The notes beneath the pieces are model-generated. The model ran no database searches. It worked only from the letters and a program-made list of their open reading frames with translations, and was not told the DNA's origin. A program made the translations under genes and the position numbers. DNA of 64,000 bases, from NCBI GenBank assembly GCA_951812925.1, contig OX638369.1, positions 63,130,228 through 63,194,227 on the forward strand, in the 5' to 3' direction. This document shows positions 44,941 to 56,099 of the stretch, piece after piece (within the stretch, counting starts at the first letter, position 1; each line of letters starts with the position of its first letter). Source of the DNA: Calliopum simillimum (Eukaryota > Arthropoda > Insecta > Diptera > Lauxaniidae).

Positions 44941-46404
44941 ATTTTTTTTTAAATATATTATTTATTATTATAGTTTATTTTTAAACTTGAAAAAGCGTAT
45001 TGAATGAAACGGAGATTCAAAACCCAAATTTTTTAACACATTGAGTGTCATTTTGTACGTTTGAATACGACATCTAATACTGCCGACGACATAAATTCTT
45101 ATACCCATTTGTGCCGCAAAGTGTTGCCAATCAAAAAAAAGAAAGCTGTTGGATAGCTGACGGTTTAAGATTAGTAAAAATGGAACACTACATGAAGCAT
45201 TCTCGTCGTGGAGGTCCATGTCGTACAAAAATGTAAGACAGAATAAATAGTGGATGACTCAGAGATCATCATATACAGCTTTTTTACACCTTTCTTGTAT
45301 CGTACGACTCATTCTGAAATTGTTGAGATCGTAATAAAATAAAAACCGCTTCAAGCTGAGACGTTGTGCGAAATCTAAATGACCTTCAAAAAAAAAAATC
45401 TCAGATCACTTTTTTGCCCCCTTTACAGATTTTTGAGCATAATTAAGGAATTTCAAAAATGTTTTTTTTTTTGTGAATCAGTCTATTATTTAGTTTAGTT
45501 TCTTTAGCTTTTTTCAGTCATAATGACAAATCTAAAGAGCGAAATATTGCACAATGTGGCTTCCCACAGACGCGAAAGAGACAACTCCACGTTCTCTTTA
45601 TTTGTTTTTTTAAGCTAGACTTACATTTGCAAATTTTCAAGGTTCTTCGGTGGACTTTTTTTTTTATATACATATTAATTTTTTTAAAGAAAAGTACGGC
45701 TCTTTTTTCGCTATGAAAAACACGGTGCGCCTGAAGCATATTTATGTTCCGGATTTTAATAAATTGTTCGATAATCGAAAAATAAGAATATTTATATAAA
45801 TGCTGATTCCGTCAGACGAGGCAGTCAAAAATATTTTTACCATATCACCATACGAGTTTTATTTGATTAAAATTAAAAATAATTTCACTTCGCTATGTTG
45901 AGCCTCAAACAATTCTATGTTTGTCAAGAATGAATCCAAAAACTAAGCGTGCCTGTTTGTGGATTACGAAAGTGCAAACCTGAAAATCCCAGCTGATCGT
46001 CTTTCTAGATATTTGAAATCGCACGGACTCCGAAACAGACAGAAAACTTTTTTTGACTCAGTTTTTGGATTAATTTTTGTTAAACTTAGAATCGCATGAG
46101 GCTCACCGTGTAGCTTACCATAATCGGTTGACTCTATGAATAACGCAGGGCAACAATGATTTTATTGCAAGGCAGTTAAGTGTAATTTCTGAAGGATCTT
46201 TCTGCGTAGAAACCAAATCCGAGGTCAGAATTGGTCCATCAGCTCTAGAATTTTAAAGTATTTGATGTTAAAAATAAGAACACGGCTATTTTTGAGGTTA
46301 GAAACAGAAACAATTTTTTTTTTATGAAGTTAGTTTATTGACTGTTTTTTATTGCTTGTATAGTACTAATGAAAGTACCAACGCGCTTTTTCTAAATTGA
46401 AGTA
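44941..46404. other. intronic stretch, nothing recognised
   Basis: AT-rich. The last ~200 bp includes one inverted copy of the dispersed repeat seen at 43.55 and 47.28 kb. No exon was recognised. Confidence 0.4.
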
Positions 46405-46730
46405 TGATAATTTTATATTGAACTAATTAAACAGTCATTTTTTGCAATTTTTCAACAACAGACGAAAGCAAGTGTTAACATGGAAATTGATTACATATGT
46501 TTCGGCTACTTCCACATACATATTTATATATTTTCATATATTAACATGTATATAGCCTCATCAGATCAGTTTTAGTTAAATCTTGCCAGAAACCGTACTC
46601 GAACCCGTGACTCCGGTTTTCTAATGAAAGAGAACGCGGTGCTTAAGCGATTGTGCTATAGGCCACGAGTAAACTCTCTGAGCAGGATCGCCATTATGCA
46701 TAACTCATAAGGCTCACTAGCGCCGTCTGT
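46405..46730 (-). mobile_element. tRNA-headed repeat with hammerhead, family 2, left arm of a large palindrome
   Basis: A 326-bp arm almost perfectly complementary to 46795..47120. Read on the minus strand it has a tRNA-like part (GTGGCCTATAGCACAATCGC, B-box-like GGGTTCGAGTAC), an AT-rich link, the hammerhead at 46488..46568 and a 3' end CGTCTGTTGTTGAAAAATTG. It is head-to-head with the next copy. Confidence 0.8.
46488..46568 (-). ncRNA. hammerhead ribozyme motif, family 2 left copy
   Basis: Minus strand: stem I TGAT with ATCA, CTGATGA, stem II GGCTA with TAGCC enclosing a ~44-nt AT-rich hairpin-forming insert, then GAA, a stem III of A-U plus C-G closing ATAT, and the triplet GTA. GTA fits the NUH rule for cleavage. 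It is sense to the bru2-like gene. Confidence 0.75.
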
Positions 46731-46743
46731 AGCTAGCGTAGCA

Positions 46744-47120
46744 TGTCTCAAAACCAGAGTGTGTTACCAACTAACAATTTGGCAATTTTTCACAACAGAC
46801 GGCGCTAGTGAGCCTTATGAGTTATGCATAATGGCGATCCTGCTCAGAGAGTTTACTCGTGGCCTATAGCACAATCGCTTAAGCACCGCGTTCTCTTTCA
46901 TTAGAAAACCGGAGTCACGGGTTCGAGTACGGTTTCTGGCAAGATTTAACTAAAACTGATCTGATGAGGCTATATACATGTTTATATATGAAAATATATA
47001 AATTGGTATGTGAAAGTAGCCGAAACATATGTAATCAATTTCCATGTTAACACTTGCTTTCGTCTGTTGTTGAAAAATTGCAAAAAATGACTGTTTAATT
47101 AGTTCAATATAAAATTATCA
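46744..47120 (+). mobile_element. tRNA-headed repeat with hammerhead, family 2, right copy
   Basis: The longer copy begins near ATGTCTCAAAACCAGAG (46744), where the 59.2-kb copy also starts. Within it GCAATTTTTCACAACAGACG (46782..46801) is the inverse of the 3' CGTCTGTTGTTGAAAAATTG (47061..47080). Between them lie the tRNA-like block with B-box GGGTTCGAGTAC (46919..46930) and the hammerhead at 46957..47037. This gives an element of tRNA-like head, ribozyme and terminal-inverted-repeat-like ends. Confidence 0.75.
46957..47037 (+). ncRNA. hammerhead ribozyme motif, family 2 right copy
   Basis: Stem I is TGAT (46957..46960) with ATCA (47034..47037). CTGATGA is at 46961..46967. Stem II is GGCTA (46968..46972) with TAGCC (47017..47021). 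GAA is at 47022..47024. Stem III is A-U plus C-G around ATAT. The triplet GTA ends at 47033, the predicted cut point. All invariant core bases are present. Confidence 0.8.
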
Positions 47121-50100
47121 ATTTTTTTTTTATTTTTTCCACCTAACTTAACATATAGTACTACTATTTTATTTCAAAATGAGCTCTTAAAAGGTGATAT
47201 ACAATATTTCTTTAAAAGTAATGGATATTTTAAGATGCCATCACGAATTCCATACCGATTCCATGATGCCACCTTAAATCAGACATAACTTTTGAAGGAA
47301 GCACTGTACGCCACCTTCGAAAAACTCATTTTGACGAGAAAGATTAAGACTACGTGATGAATTCGGTAAAAGAAATAAAAATTTGCGCAATCTGCATCTG
47401 ACCTTTTCATTTTTCTAACCTCAAATATCGCAAAATCTTCGGATACGGATTCTATGCGGAAAGTTCCAATGGAATTCACAAGCAACTATCCTGCAATAGT
47501 CACAAGCCCATAATTTGTTCATATATATTTATGTAACTTACTCCAAATACATATCATTGTGCTTTTCCGAGTAATTAAAAATTAAACGGCGATTTCCAAA
47601 AAAGTTTTGGGCTCTGCTGGTCAACATGCTGGAAATTTCACTTTTTTTTTTAGGTTTTTTCTTTTTAATAAATAGTTAAAAGTATATTATTTTTCTGTTA
47701 CAAGTCTTACACTGACAAACAGTGGGTCACAAAGTCACACTTTTTTCAAACGTTAAAATCGCACAATAAATATTTAAATTTTTTTTTTTTTGGATTTTAG
47801 TATTTTTTTAAAAAAAATTTAACTTTTTTCTTTAAATTTCTTTAAAACCGGTTTTAAAATTTAGTCCATAAAACACGGGGAGACAATCAATAAAAAAAAA
47901 ATATCAAATCAAAAACACGAAAACTTTCTCGCGAGTTCTTGCAACGACAACGGCTGACGAACAAATGAACGAGAAACCCCGCCAAAAATTCTCAACTTGA
48001 AACAAAAAACGCGTGTCTCTAGGTCAGAGAAAAGCTTCGCTTTTGCAAGTCGCTCTTGTCAGTGTTGTTGTTGTTCTGTTTTATTGCACATTACAGGAGT
48101 GGCTAACAAGAACAAGAACATTGCAGGTGCATTAGGGTGGCTCTACAAAAATAGTTTATTACTGTATCTTACAAAAAAAAAAAAATTATTTCCATTCGGG
48201 AAGTTGTGTATAGTCTGTTTGAAATTTTAGCACTACATATTTCAGTTATCATTTACATTATAAAGCTGAAAATATCGAAAAAAAATTTTTTTCGGTTTTA
48301 TTTTGTTCTACAGTGATTTTTTTTTGTGTTGCTTTCCATGTAAAAAATTAGAGTATTAAAAATAAATAATTTTCAAAATAGCTTTCTCCAAAAATTAGCT
48401 TATTTTCTTAAAATTTTTGGCATACGAGTTTTAGAGAATACAAAAATAATACTTTAGGAGAAAATTCAGCTATAATTTTCATATATAATTTTTACGCTAG
48501 AGTCGAACAAATTTGAAATTTAAAACTAGATGGCGCATTGAATCTCTAAAAATAAGCTACAAATTTAGAGATTGCTAGCAACGAGAATCGGAATTTAGCT
48601 TACAATCTCTAAATTTAAACTTTTAGATTTTTGGCGATGGAGAATAGGAGATAGCAAGTTAGAGAATAGGGCCCCAGAAGAACGTTTCAGTTTAAAAGTA
48701 CTGGCGGCATCACGCCTCCTACATTATATAATACGTCATACCTCTGAAACTTTTTGGCCAAGATGGTATTTGAAACAGCTGTAAAGGGCGCAGGGGCAAA
48801 AAATAACCGGCACGACGTCGATTTCTGTGATCCATCGATAGGATGATGCTTTCAGATAAAACGACACAAATAATTTTGAGACTTATTTTGAGTTGTTTTA
48901 TGTGAAAACATTGTCAAATCTAAATTTTCTTGAAATTTCTTCAATATTCCCTTGTTATCTCGAAAACGAAGCGTGATATTGAAAAATTTAATTTAATTTT
49001 TTCGACTTATTTTGGATTGTTCTGTGTAAAACTAAATTTTCCTGAAATTTCTTCAGTTTCATCGCATTCTTTAAGTATCGTTATCTCGAAAACGAAGCGA
49101 GATATCGAAAAATAATATTTAATATTTCCGACTCATTTTGAATCGATTTAAAAAAAAAAAACATCGCCTAATCGAGGGGCTGACGATTTCTATAAAAAGA
49201 AGATGACCTCAAAAATAAGTAATCCTTGTGTTTTTTTTGGAATTTTTTGGAATGTTATGATTTTTTTGTTTTTTTAAATTATAAAATTATAAACAAAATC
49301 AAATGTATTGTTTGGACGATTCTACGCATTTTATGCCTTCGCACTTTTTTCGTAAGATGTCTTTATTTTCTCTACAACTGAAAAAAGACGGCGTCCCTAT
49401 ATTGTAAATATTTTTTGAAACAATATCTATTACCTCAATTTTTTTCTGGGGTATAGTTTCTAGACCTGTGGAGAGTACGAACATGTTTTTTATGAGTTTT
49501 TCAGAGGCTTGAATTTCTATTTATTTATTTGAAATAAGGATTTTCAAAAATAAAATAAAAATGTTGGTTCCAAAAACATATACCATTTTATTTCCTGGTC
49601 TAGTATTAAAAAAAAGCAAACATTTTTACTATTTGCAACAAAACTTAATTTGTTTTTGAAAGCCTTTACGTTTTAATTCTGAAGTGACTCACTTTTGAAA
49701 TTTTTAATCAAGAGATTGGTTTCGAATTGACATACAAGGACGAATTGTGCAAATTTTATTTGATTAAATATGTATGTATATCAGCATTACTCGTTAGCAT
49801 GGGTTTTGGTGATTCTTAACAAGTGAATTTGCGATTGCGTTTCAGACTTTCGAACGAAATCAGCACCTTATTCAGCAGAAAATATAAAATGGCAGCACTC
49901 TTTCTGAAATGGTTTTTGACTTTGATGATATATACCGTAAATTTTAAAGTACAAGATGATTGTTTTCTATTATACGTATATAAAATACATATTTCTGGAG
50001 GTCAAACTTTACAAATCAGAATCAATTTACAATTTGAATCACCCTAATATAGCTGCGCTCACAATTGTCACAGCAGAAGCTACTGATTTTAACGGATGGT

Positions 50101-50205
50101 TTTTTTTTTTTTTTTTTTGGATTTTACAGGGTCAGTAAACATTCATTTGATTTTAACCTTTAATGTTTGAAAATTTAGCAGCTGCTTCAATCTCTTGTGA
50201 TCATC
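47121..50205. other. intronic stretch with diffuse repeats
   Basis: 47279-47450 is a copy of the 43.55-kb dispersed repeat. 48880-49150 holds two to three loose tandem units (TTATCTCGAAAACGAAGCG and GATATTGAAAAAT / GATATCGAAAAAT about 125 bp apart). Near 48440-48680 words such as AATCTCTAAA recur in both orientations. No exon was recognised. Confidence 0.4.
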
Positions 50206-50211
50206 ATAGTA

Positions 50212-50680
50212 GGAGGACTGATACTATTGTGGCATAGTTTTTAATGTGGTATGGTCGCATATCTCCGCTTTTATCCTGTCAGAAAACATAAAAAACCAGG
50301 AATGTGTTGCTGTCATGGACTAAACAAAATTTTTCCGATGTCAGTTGAACGAAACGTAAATCGCGTGTGGTCGATGTAGTTTTGCGGATTTTTTGCAAAA
50401 AAATTTTGGAAAGAAAAAGTAGCTTTTTGGTGAAGTTAAATTTATATTCAATTGAGGTAGTGAAAAATATTGACCAGTAAGTGTTTAACTATGTAAATAC
50501 ATAAAGTTTCAAATTTAATTTTTACAATTTTGTAATTTCTAAAAACTGTTCAGTGTGGTATAGTCGGGTTTAGCTAATGTGGTATATGAACATTTCTTGA
50601 TATTCTCAACATTATTTGATGGCTGTTTACTTTTTAATAAGAACTATGATTTTGAGAACCAATGTAAATGTTATTATCAT
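50212..50680. mobile_element. TA MITE, GGGGAACTGATGC family, copy B (right end lost)
   Basis: It starts GGAGGACTGATACTATTGTG after TA and follows copies A and C through CATTTCTTGATATTCTCAAC and AATGTAAATGTTATTAT, then diverges near 50680. The terminal-repeat modules of the right half are absent. Confidence 0.8.
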
Positions 50681-50929
50681 TATTTTCGAAATTTGAGTTG
50701 ATTTCCTCTAAATTATTTTTTTTTTTTTAAATTTTTTTTACAGTACTACCACTACCGGAAAAGCCGGAAAAAAAATTTCAAAGCAGAAGAATATATATAA
50801 CTTCTATTGCTTAAAAGAATAAGGTATCCAAAAAAAAAAACAATATTTCTCATATAAATTACAAGAATATTGTAAAATCTTTAAAATTAATTTTCCCAAA
50901 ACAAATTTTTTTCTTAAAATTTTTTTTTT

Positions 50930-51213
50930 CTTTAAGAATTTTAAGAATTTTTTAAGTGTGTTACTTAATGACATTTTATATTGAAAATTGATTTTTTATT
51001 TAATTGAACTTTTAGTCATATATTTGCAAAGATCGATTTACATATAAATCTATCAATGCATTTTTCTAACACATAATTATGACAAATCAAGGAACGGATT
51101 AAAAACACGGCTATAGTGACATATGTTTCGTCTTTCGCCACAAAGACTCATCAGACTATTTTTGTTGTAATTATAATTATATTTATTTTACTAAATTAAT
51201 TATAATTGAAAAA
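50930..51213 (-). mobile_element. tRNA-headed SINE-like repeat with hammerhead, family 1 copy C (3' part)
   Basis: The minus-strand copy keeps the 3' tail, hammerhead and spacer up to GCAATTTTTCAATTATAATT (at 51213) and lacks the tRNA head. Directly after it, 51214-51330 repeats the tail in plus orientation (ATTGATAGATTTATATGTAA onward), forming an inverted tail pair around the ribozyme. Confidence 0.7.
51113..51159 (-). ncRNA. hammerhead ribozyme motif, family 1 copy C
   Basis: Same complete core as 8932..8978 with GTC triplet and ATAGT/ACTAT stem I. Sense orientation relative to the bru2-like gene. Confidence 0.85.
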
Positions 51214-51439
51214 TTGCATTGATAGATTTATATGTAAATCGATCTTTGCAAATATATGACTAAAAAGTTCAATAAAATAAAAATCAATTTTCAATATAAA
51301 ATGTCATTAAGTAACACACTTAAAAATTCTTAAAGTTATTTGGGAGAACACGCCCTGATAAGGTGGAAACACCTGCAATCGGTATTGAATTTGTTCCAAA
51401 GGAACAACTATACCAAATATCAATAAATAACACAAAACA

Positions 51440-51845
51440 ACAATTATGATATATCAATACGTATTAACACACAAATAAAACTGGCAAAAAGTCGGCTTCG
51501 CAGCCGGGCAAGGCTGGTGCAGTGGTAACGACTTCTGCTACCAACCTGGAGATCCTTGGTTCGTCTCCCGCCCAGACCAAAAACACAAAAAGTTTTCAAA
51601 CTTGCAATTTTTCAATTATAATTAATTTAGTAAAATAAATATAATTATAATTACAACAAAAATAGTCTGATGAGTCTTTGTGGCGAAAGACGAAACATAT
51701 GTCACTATAGCCGTGTTTTTAATCCGTTCCTTGATTTGTCATAATTATGTGTTAGAAAAATGCATTGATAGATTTATATGTAAATCGATCTTTGCAAATA
51801 TATGACTAAAAAGTTCAATAAAATAAAAATCAATTTTTTTTTTCT
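51440..51845 (+). mobile_element. tRNA-headed SINE-like repeat with hammerhead, family 1 copy D (most complete)
   Basis: It starts near ATATCAATACGTATTAACAC, with the A-box-like TGGTGCAGTGG at 51515..51525 and B-box-like GGTTCGTCTCC at 51558..51568. The spacer, hammerhead (51662..51708) and tail follow to about 51845. It is the empty-site reference for the MITE inserted in copy A. Confidence 0.8.
51662..51708 (+). ncRNA. hammerhead ribozyme motif, family 1 copy D
   Basis: Full core as in copy A: CTGATGAG, stem II GTCTTT/AAAGAC, CGAAAC, ATAT loop, GTC and ACTAT. It lies about 94 nt downstream of the B box, so a pol III transcript from the tRNA-like head would include it. Confidence 0.85.
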
Positions 51846-52750
51846 TAAAATTTTTTTACGGAAATCTTTTGAAATGTGGAGTGTACATTAGACTGGTTCA
51901 GGTTTGTATGGAAAAAACTAAAGTTGGTCGAAATTTTTTTCTCCTGCAAAAACAGTGTGTTTGTACCATTTTTACCATTTCAGAGAACATTTGATGAATA
52001 TAAAACCATTTTCAAAACCAAAGAATGTTCCTGAGTGTGGAAATCTATTTTACTATAAAATTTAAATATAGAATCAGCCTGAATCATGTCTCGAACTCGT
52101 TCAAGGCCCTGACCTTCCTGGTCCGAAAGATTTGCTGGATATGGCTCCGATTGAAGACGACATCCCTGATTTCCGTTCTCCTATTGTATCACTGGAAGCA
52201 ATTCGTCTTTTACCATCTACATTCAAAAGGTTGAAGGTTTCAAAAAATCAAGGGAATCAAGAATTTATATGACTGACGACTCTTCCCCAAAAGTGGGAGG
52301 TTTCGTCATTTATTTTAACTTTGGTTTATTGGTCACATTTCCGAAAATAGCAAACATATCGATTTTTTTGTAATTTATAAAAGAAGCACACATATTTATG
52401 AATAGTTTTTGTGTATTCAAAATAACATGCACAATTGCATTTGGAAGATATATGGAATTTTTTGTTAGAGTGTCGAAACCTCCCCCTTTTCCCATACGTT
52501 AACTCTGGCAAATTTATTAAATATCAAAATCAAAAAGAATTATTTCTTTTTGATTTTTAAATTAACTGATTTTATTATTATATTGTATTTTTGACTTTTA
52601 TCCTTTGAAATTCCGAGCAACTTTAATTTTAGAGCCGTCCTTCAATGAAGGACCTTCATACATAAATACATATGTACATAATGCGATTAAATAACATTAC
52701 ACTTTATTGTAACTTGATGTAAGTCATGATTATTAAACTGCCTTCCAACG
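51846..52750. other. intronic stretch, nothing recognised
   Basis: AT-rich. The open frame at 52025..52234 (plus) has more balanced codons than average but matches no family I know. No element ends are visible. Confidence 0.4.
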
Positions 52751-52759
52751 CGTCGGCAG

Positions 52760-55700
52760 TAGAGCTGTCTGTTTCTGTTCGAACGTGATCACGTGAGTAC
52801 GAACTTCGTACTTTAAAGGTACGAAATCACGTACCTCCAATTCACGTGAATTTGAGGTTCGCACAGGTACGTGAATTTGGTAAAGTTCGTACTTTTGATA
52901 CGAACTTCGTACTATTCGTACCTCGTACTTTTCGTACCTCGTACTTCGTACATTTCGTACCTCATACTTCGTACTTTTCGTACCTCATACTTCGTACTTT
53001 TCGTACCACGTACTTCGTACTTTTCGTACCCCATTTGATCGAAAAAAAATTTAACACGTTATATCTCGAAAACTATGGACGCTATTTACATGAAATTTGG
53101 TAGGTAGGTGCTCCACATAATTAGCATCCGCTGACCAAAAAGTGGGCGTGATCGGACAATGCCACGCCTACTTTTTAACGATTCAAAGAATCGGCACTTT
53201 AAAACGCTATAGCTCCTAAAATATGCAAGGTATTTCGATGAAATTTGGTAGGTAGGTGCTCCACATAATTAGCATCCGCTGACGAAAAAGTGGGCGCGAT
53301 CGGACAATGCCACGCCTACTTTTAACGATTCGAAGAATGGACAATTTAAAACTCTATAGCTCCTAAAATATACAAGGTAGGTAGTTGCACCACACAATTA
53401 CCATCCGCTGACCATAAAGTGGGCGTAATCGGACAATGTCACGCCTACTTTCAAACGATTCAAAGAATCGGCGATTTAAAACGCTATATCTCCCAAAACA
53501 TACAAGCTATTTCCATGAAATTTGGTAGATAGGTGCTCCACATAATTAGCATCCGCTGATCCGGTGATCGGACAATGCCACGCCTACCTTTGACAAAGTG
53601 TTTTTGTGTTAAAATCTCGTTTTTTTTACAAAATTAGACTGAAATTACACTTCTCTTTTGGCTGTGATCATCTCACTTTTTTCGAAATTTGCAGTTGGGT
53701 TCTCTGATTTTTATAAAAATTCACAGAGATGTTCTAAGTGCTTAGCATAGAGACCTCTCATTATTAGTTTTTCGAAAAATAATTTTTTTTCCAAGTTATG
53801 GGCATGGAACTTCAGAGTGTTCAAGTGGTGTTTTTGCGAAAAATCGATGCAATTTTTTTTCTAAGTCCCGCCATTTTGTCAAAAATAAATTTTTTAATTT
53901 TTTGTTTTCGGATTCTTGTAGCATTTTAAACGTTAATTTATTTTCCATTTTTAAATTTGGAAAATTTTGAAAATTTACAGAATGGCGGCCATTTTTTGAA
54001 AAATCTTAAAAGTTGATTATCTCAAAATAATGTTCTTTTTATTTTTTTATTTTTTTTTTACAAAAAGGTGAATGAAATACAAACATTTTGTAGAAGACTT
54101 GTTTTGCGCTAAATGGCTGCGAGGGCCACAGGAACTTTTTTTCTAAAAAGTCACGTGACAATTTTTTTAACTTTGTTTTGTGCTTTCATTTACACCCACT
54201 AGGTGGCCAAAAAAAAAATTTCAAAGCACAAGGATATAACTTCCATTACTTAGAAAATAGAAGCTATACCAAAAGAACCAATATTTCCTATATGAATCAT
54301 AAAAATAAGTATTGACGAAATGACGGCCATGTTTTGAAAAATCTTAAAAATCAATTTTCCAAAAAATTTTCGCAAAACTAATAATGAGAGGTCTCCCTGC
54401 CAAGCACTTAGAACATCTCTGTGAATTTTTATAAAAATCAGAGAACCCAACTGCAAATTTCGAAAAAAGTGAGATGATCACAGCCTTTTAAGAGTTTCTA
54501 ACTGTGGCAGTAAAACTGATTAAACAAAATTTCTTCACTTGCCAAACAAACCTGACACATTTTTTTTCGTAAAATTTTCTTTCTAACTAAAGTTTATTTA
54601 GCTGAGAATTCCAAATGTATTTTTAGGGTTGCTTCATACTTTTCACAAAATTTTCCAACTAATACACATACATAATTGTAATTTTTAATATCATCGAAAT
54701 AGCTATTTAAGGAGCAATAGCGTTTTAAATTGTCCATTCTTCACGCCCACTTTTTGGTCAGCGGATGATAATTATGTGGTGCACCTACCTATCAAATTTC
54801 ATCGAAATAGCTTTTATATTTTGGGAGATATAGCGTATGAAAGTGCCGATTCTTTGAATCGTTAAAAAGTAGGCGTGGAATTGTCCGATCACGCCCACTT
54901 TTTGGTCAACGGATGGTAATTATGTGGCGCACCTACCTAGCAAATTTCATCGAAATAGCTTTTATATTTTGGGAGATATAGCGTTTTAAAGTGCCGATTC
55001 TTTGAAGCGTTAAAAAGTAGGCGTGGCATTGTCCGATCATGCCAACTTTTTGGTCAGCGGATGGTAATTATGTGGCGCACCTACCTAGCAAATTTCATCG
55101 AAATAGCTTTTATATTTTGGGAGATATAGCGTTTTAAATTGCCGATTCTTTGAATCGTTAAAAAGTAGGCGTGGCATTGTCCGATCACGCCCACTTTGTG
55201 GTCAGCGGATGGTAATTATGTGGCGCACCTACCTAGCAAATTTCATCGAAATAGCTTTTATATATTGGGAGATATAGCGTTTTAGGGTGCCGATTCTTTG
55301 AATCGTTAAAAAGTAGGCGCGGCATTGTCCGATCACGCCCACTTTTTGGTCAGTGGATGATAATTATGTGGAGCACCTGCCTATCAAATTTCATCGAAAT
55401 AGCTCTTATATTTTAGGAGATATAGCGTTTTAAAGTGCCGATTCTTTGAATCGTTAAAAAGTAGGCGTGGCATTGTCCGATCACGCCAACTTTTTGGTCA
55501 GCGGATGGTAGTTATGTGGCGCACCTACCTAGCAAATTTCATCGAAATAGCTTTTATATTTTGGGAGATATAGCGTTTTAAATTGCCGATTCTTTGAATC
55601 GTTAAAAAGTAGGCGTGGCATTGTCCGATTACGCCCGTTTTTTGGTCAGCGGATGATAATTATGTGGTGCACCTACCTACCAAATTTCATGGAAATAGCG

Positions 55701-56053
55701 TCAATAGTTTTCGAGATATAACGTGTTAAATTTTTTTTCGATCAATCGTTAAATAGTGGGCGTGGCATATCCGTACTATCTCAAATGGGGTACGAAAAGT
55801 ACGAGGTACGAAAAGTACGAAGCACGAGGTACGAAAAGTACGAAGTACGAGGTACGAAAAGTACGAGGTACGAAAAGTACGAGGTACGAAAAGTACGAGG
55901 TACGAAGTTCGTATCAAAGGTACGAACTTTACCAAATTCACGTACCTTTGCGAACCTCAAATTCACGTGATTTGGGGGTACGTGATTTCGTACCCCTGTA
56001 CGTGAATTCACGTGATCACGTGTAGTACGAATTCACGTGATCCGGCAGCTCTA
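52760..56053. mobile_element. 3.3-kb hAT-like foldback element with 148-bp tandem arms
   Basis: The ends TAGAGCTG and CAGCTCTA are inverted and flanked by perfect 8-bp direct repeats GTCGGCAG (52752..52759 and 56054..56061). A subterminal zone is packed with CACGTGA and short GTACGAAAAGTACGAGG units in both arms (52780-53040 and 55790-56040). Next come 148-bp tandem units, about four in the left arm (53090-53590) and seven in the right (54715-55740). The centre is itself inverted (CTCTGATTTTTATAAAAATT near 53700 against 54430). TAG ends and an 8-bp duplication suggest hAT mobilisation. No transposase is encoded, and the open frames here (RTSYF-type repeats) are artefacts. Confidence 0.85.
54715..55740 (-). 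repeat. 148-bp tandem array, right arm of the 3.3-kb foldback
   Basis: GGTCAGCGGATG-type words occur at 54756, 54904, 55052, 55200, 55348, 55496 and 55643, so the spacing is 148 bp with one 147. Units carry GGCGTGGCATTGTCCGATCA and AGATATAGCGTTTTAAA. The inverted partner array is at 53090-53590. Confidence 0.9.
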
Positions 56054-56099
56054 GTCGGCAGTACGAAACAACGCAAAAAAAATGCAAATAATAAAAAAA

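Noticed and set aside
46861..46935. A functional tRNA gene in the palindrome
   Set aside because: Only box-like sequences are kept. It recurs with the hammerhead repeat and has an A in place of the expected C in the B box.
52025..52234. Possible retroelement or host exon
   Set aside because: Codon mix looks plausible but no motif is recognisable and no splice context supports it.
52846..56025. Open frames rich in RTSYF or KYEVRGTKS repeats
   Set aside because: They translate the GTACGAAAAGTACGAGG subterminal repeats of a foldback element.
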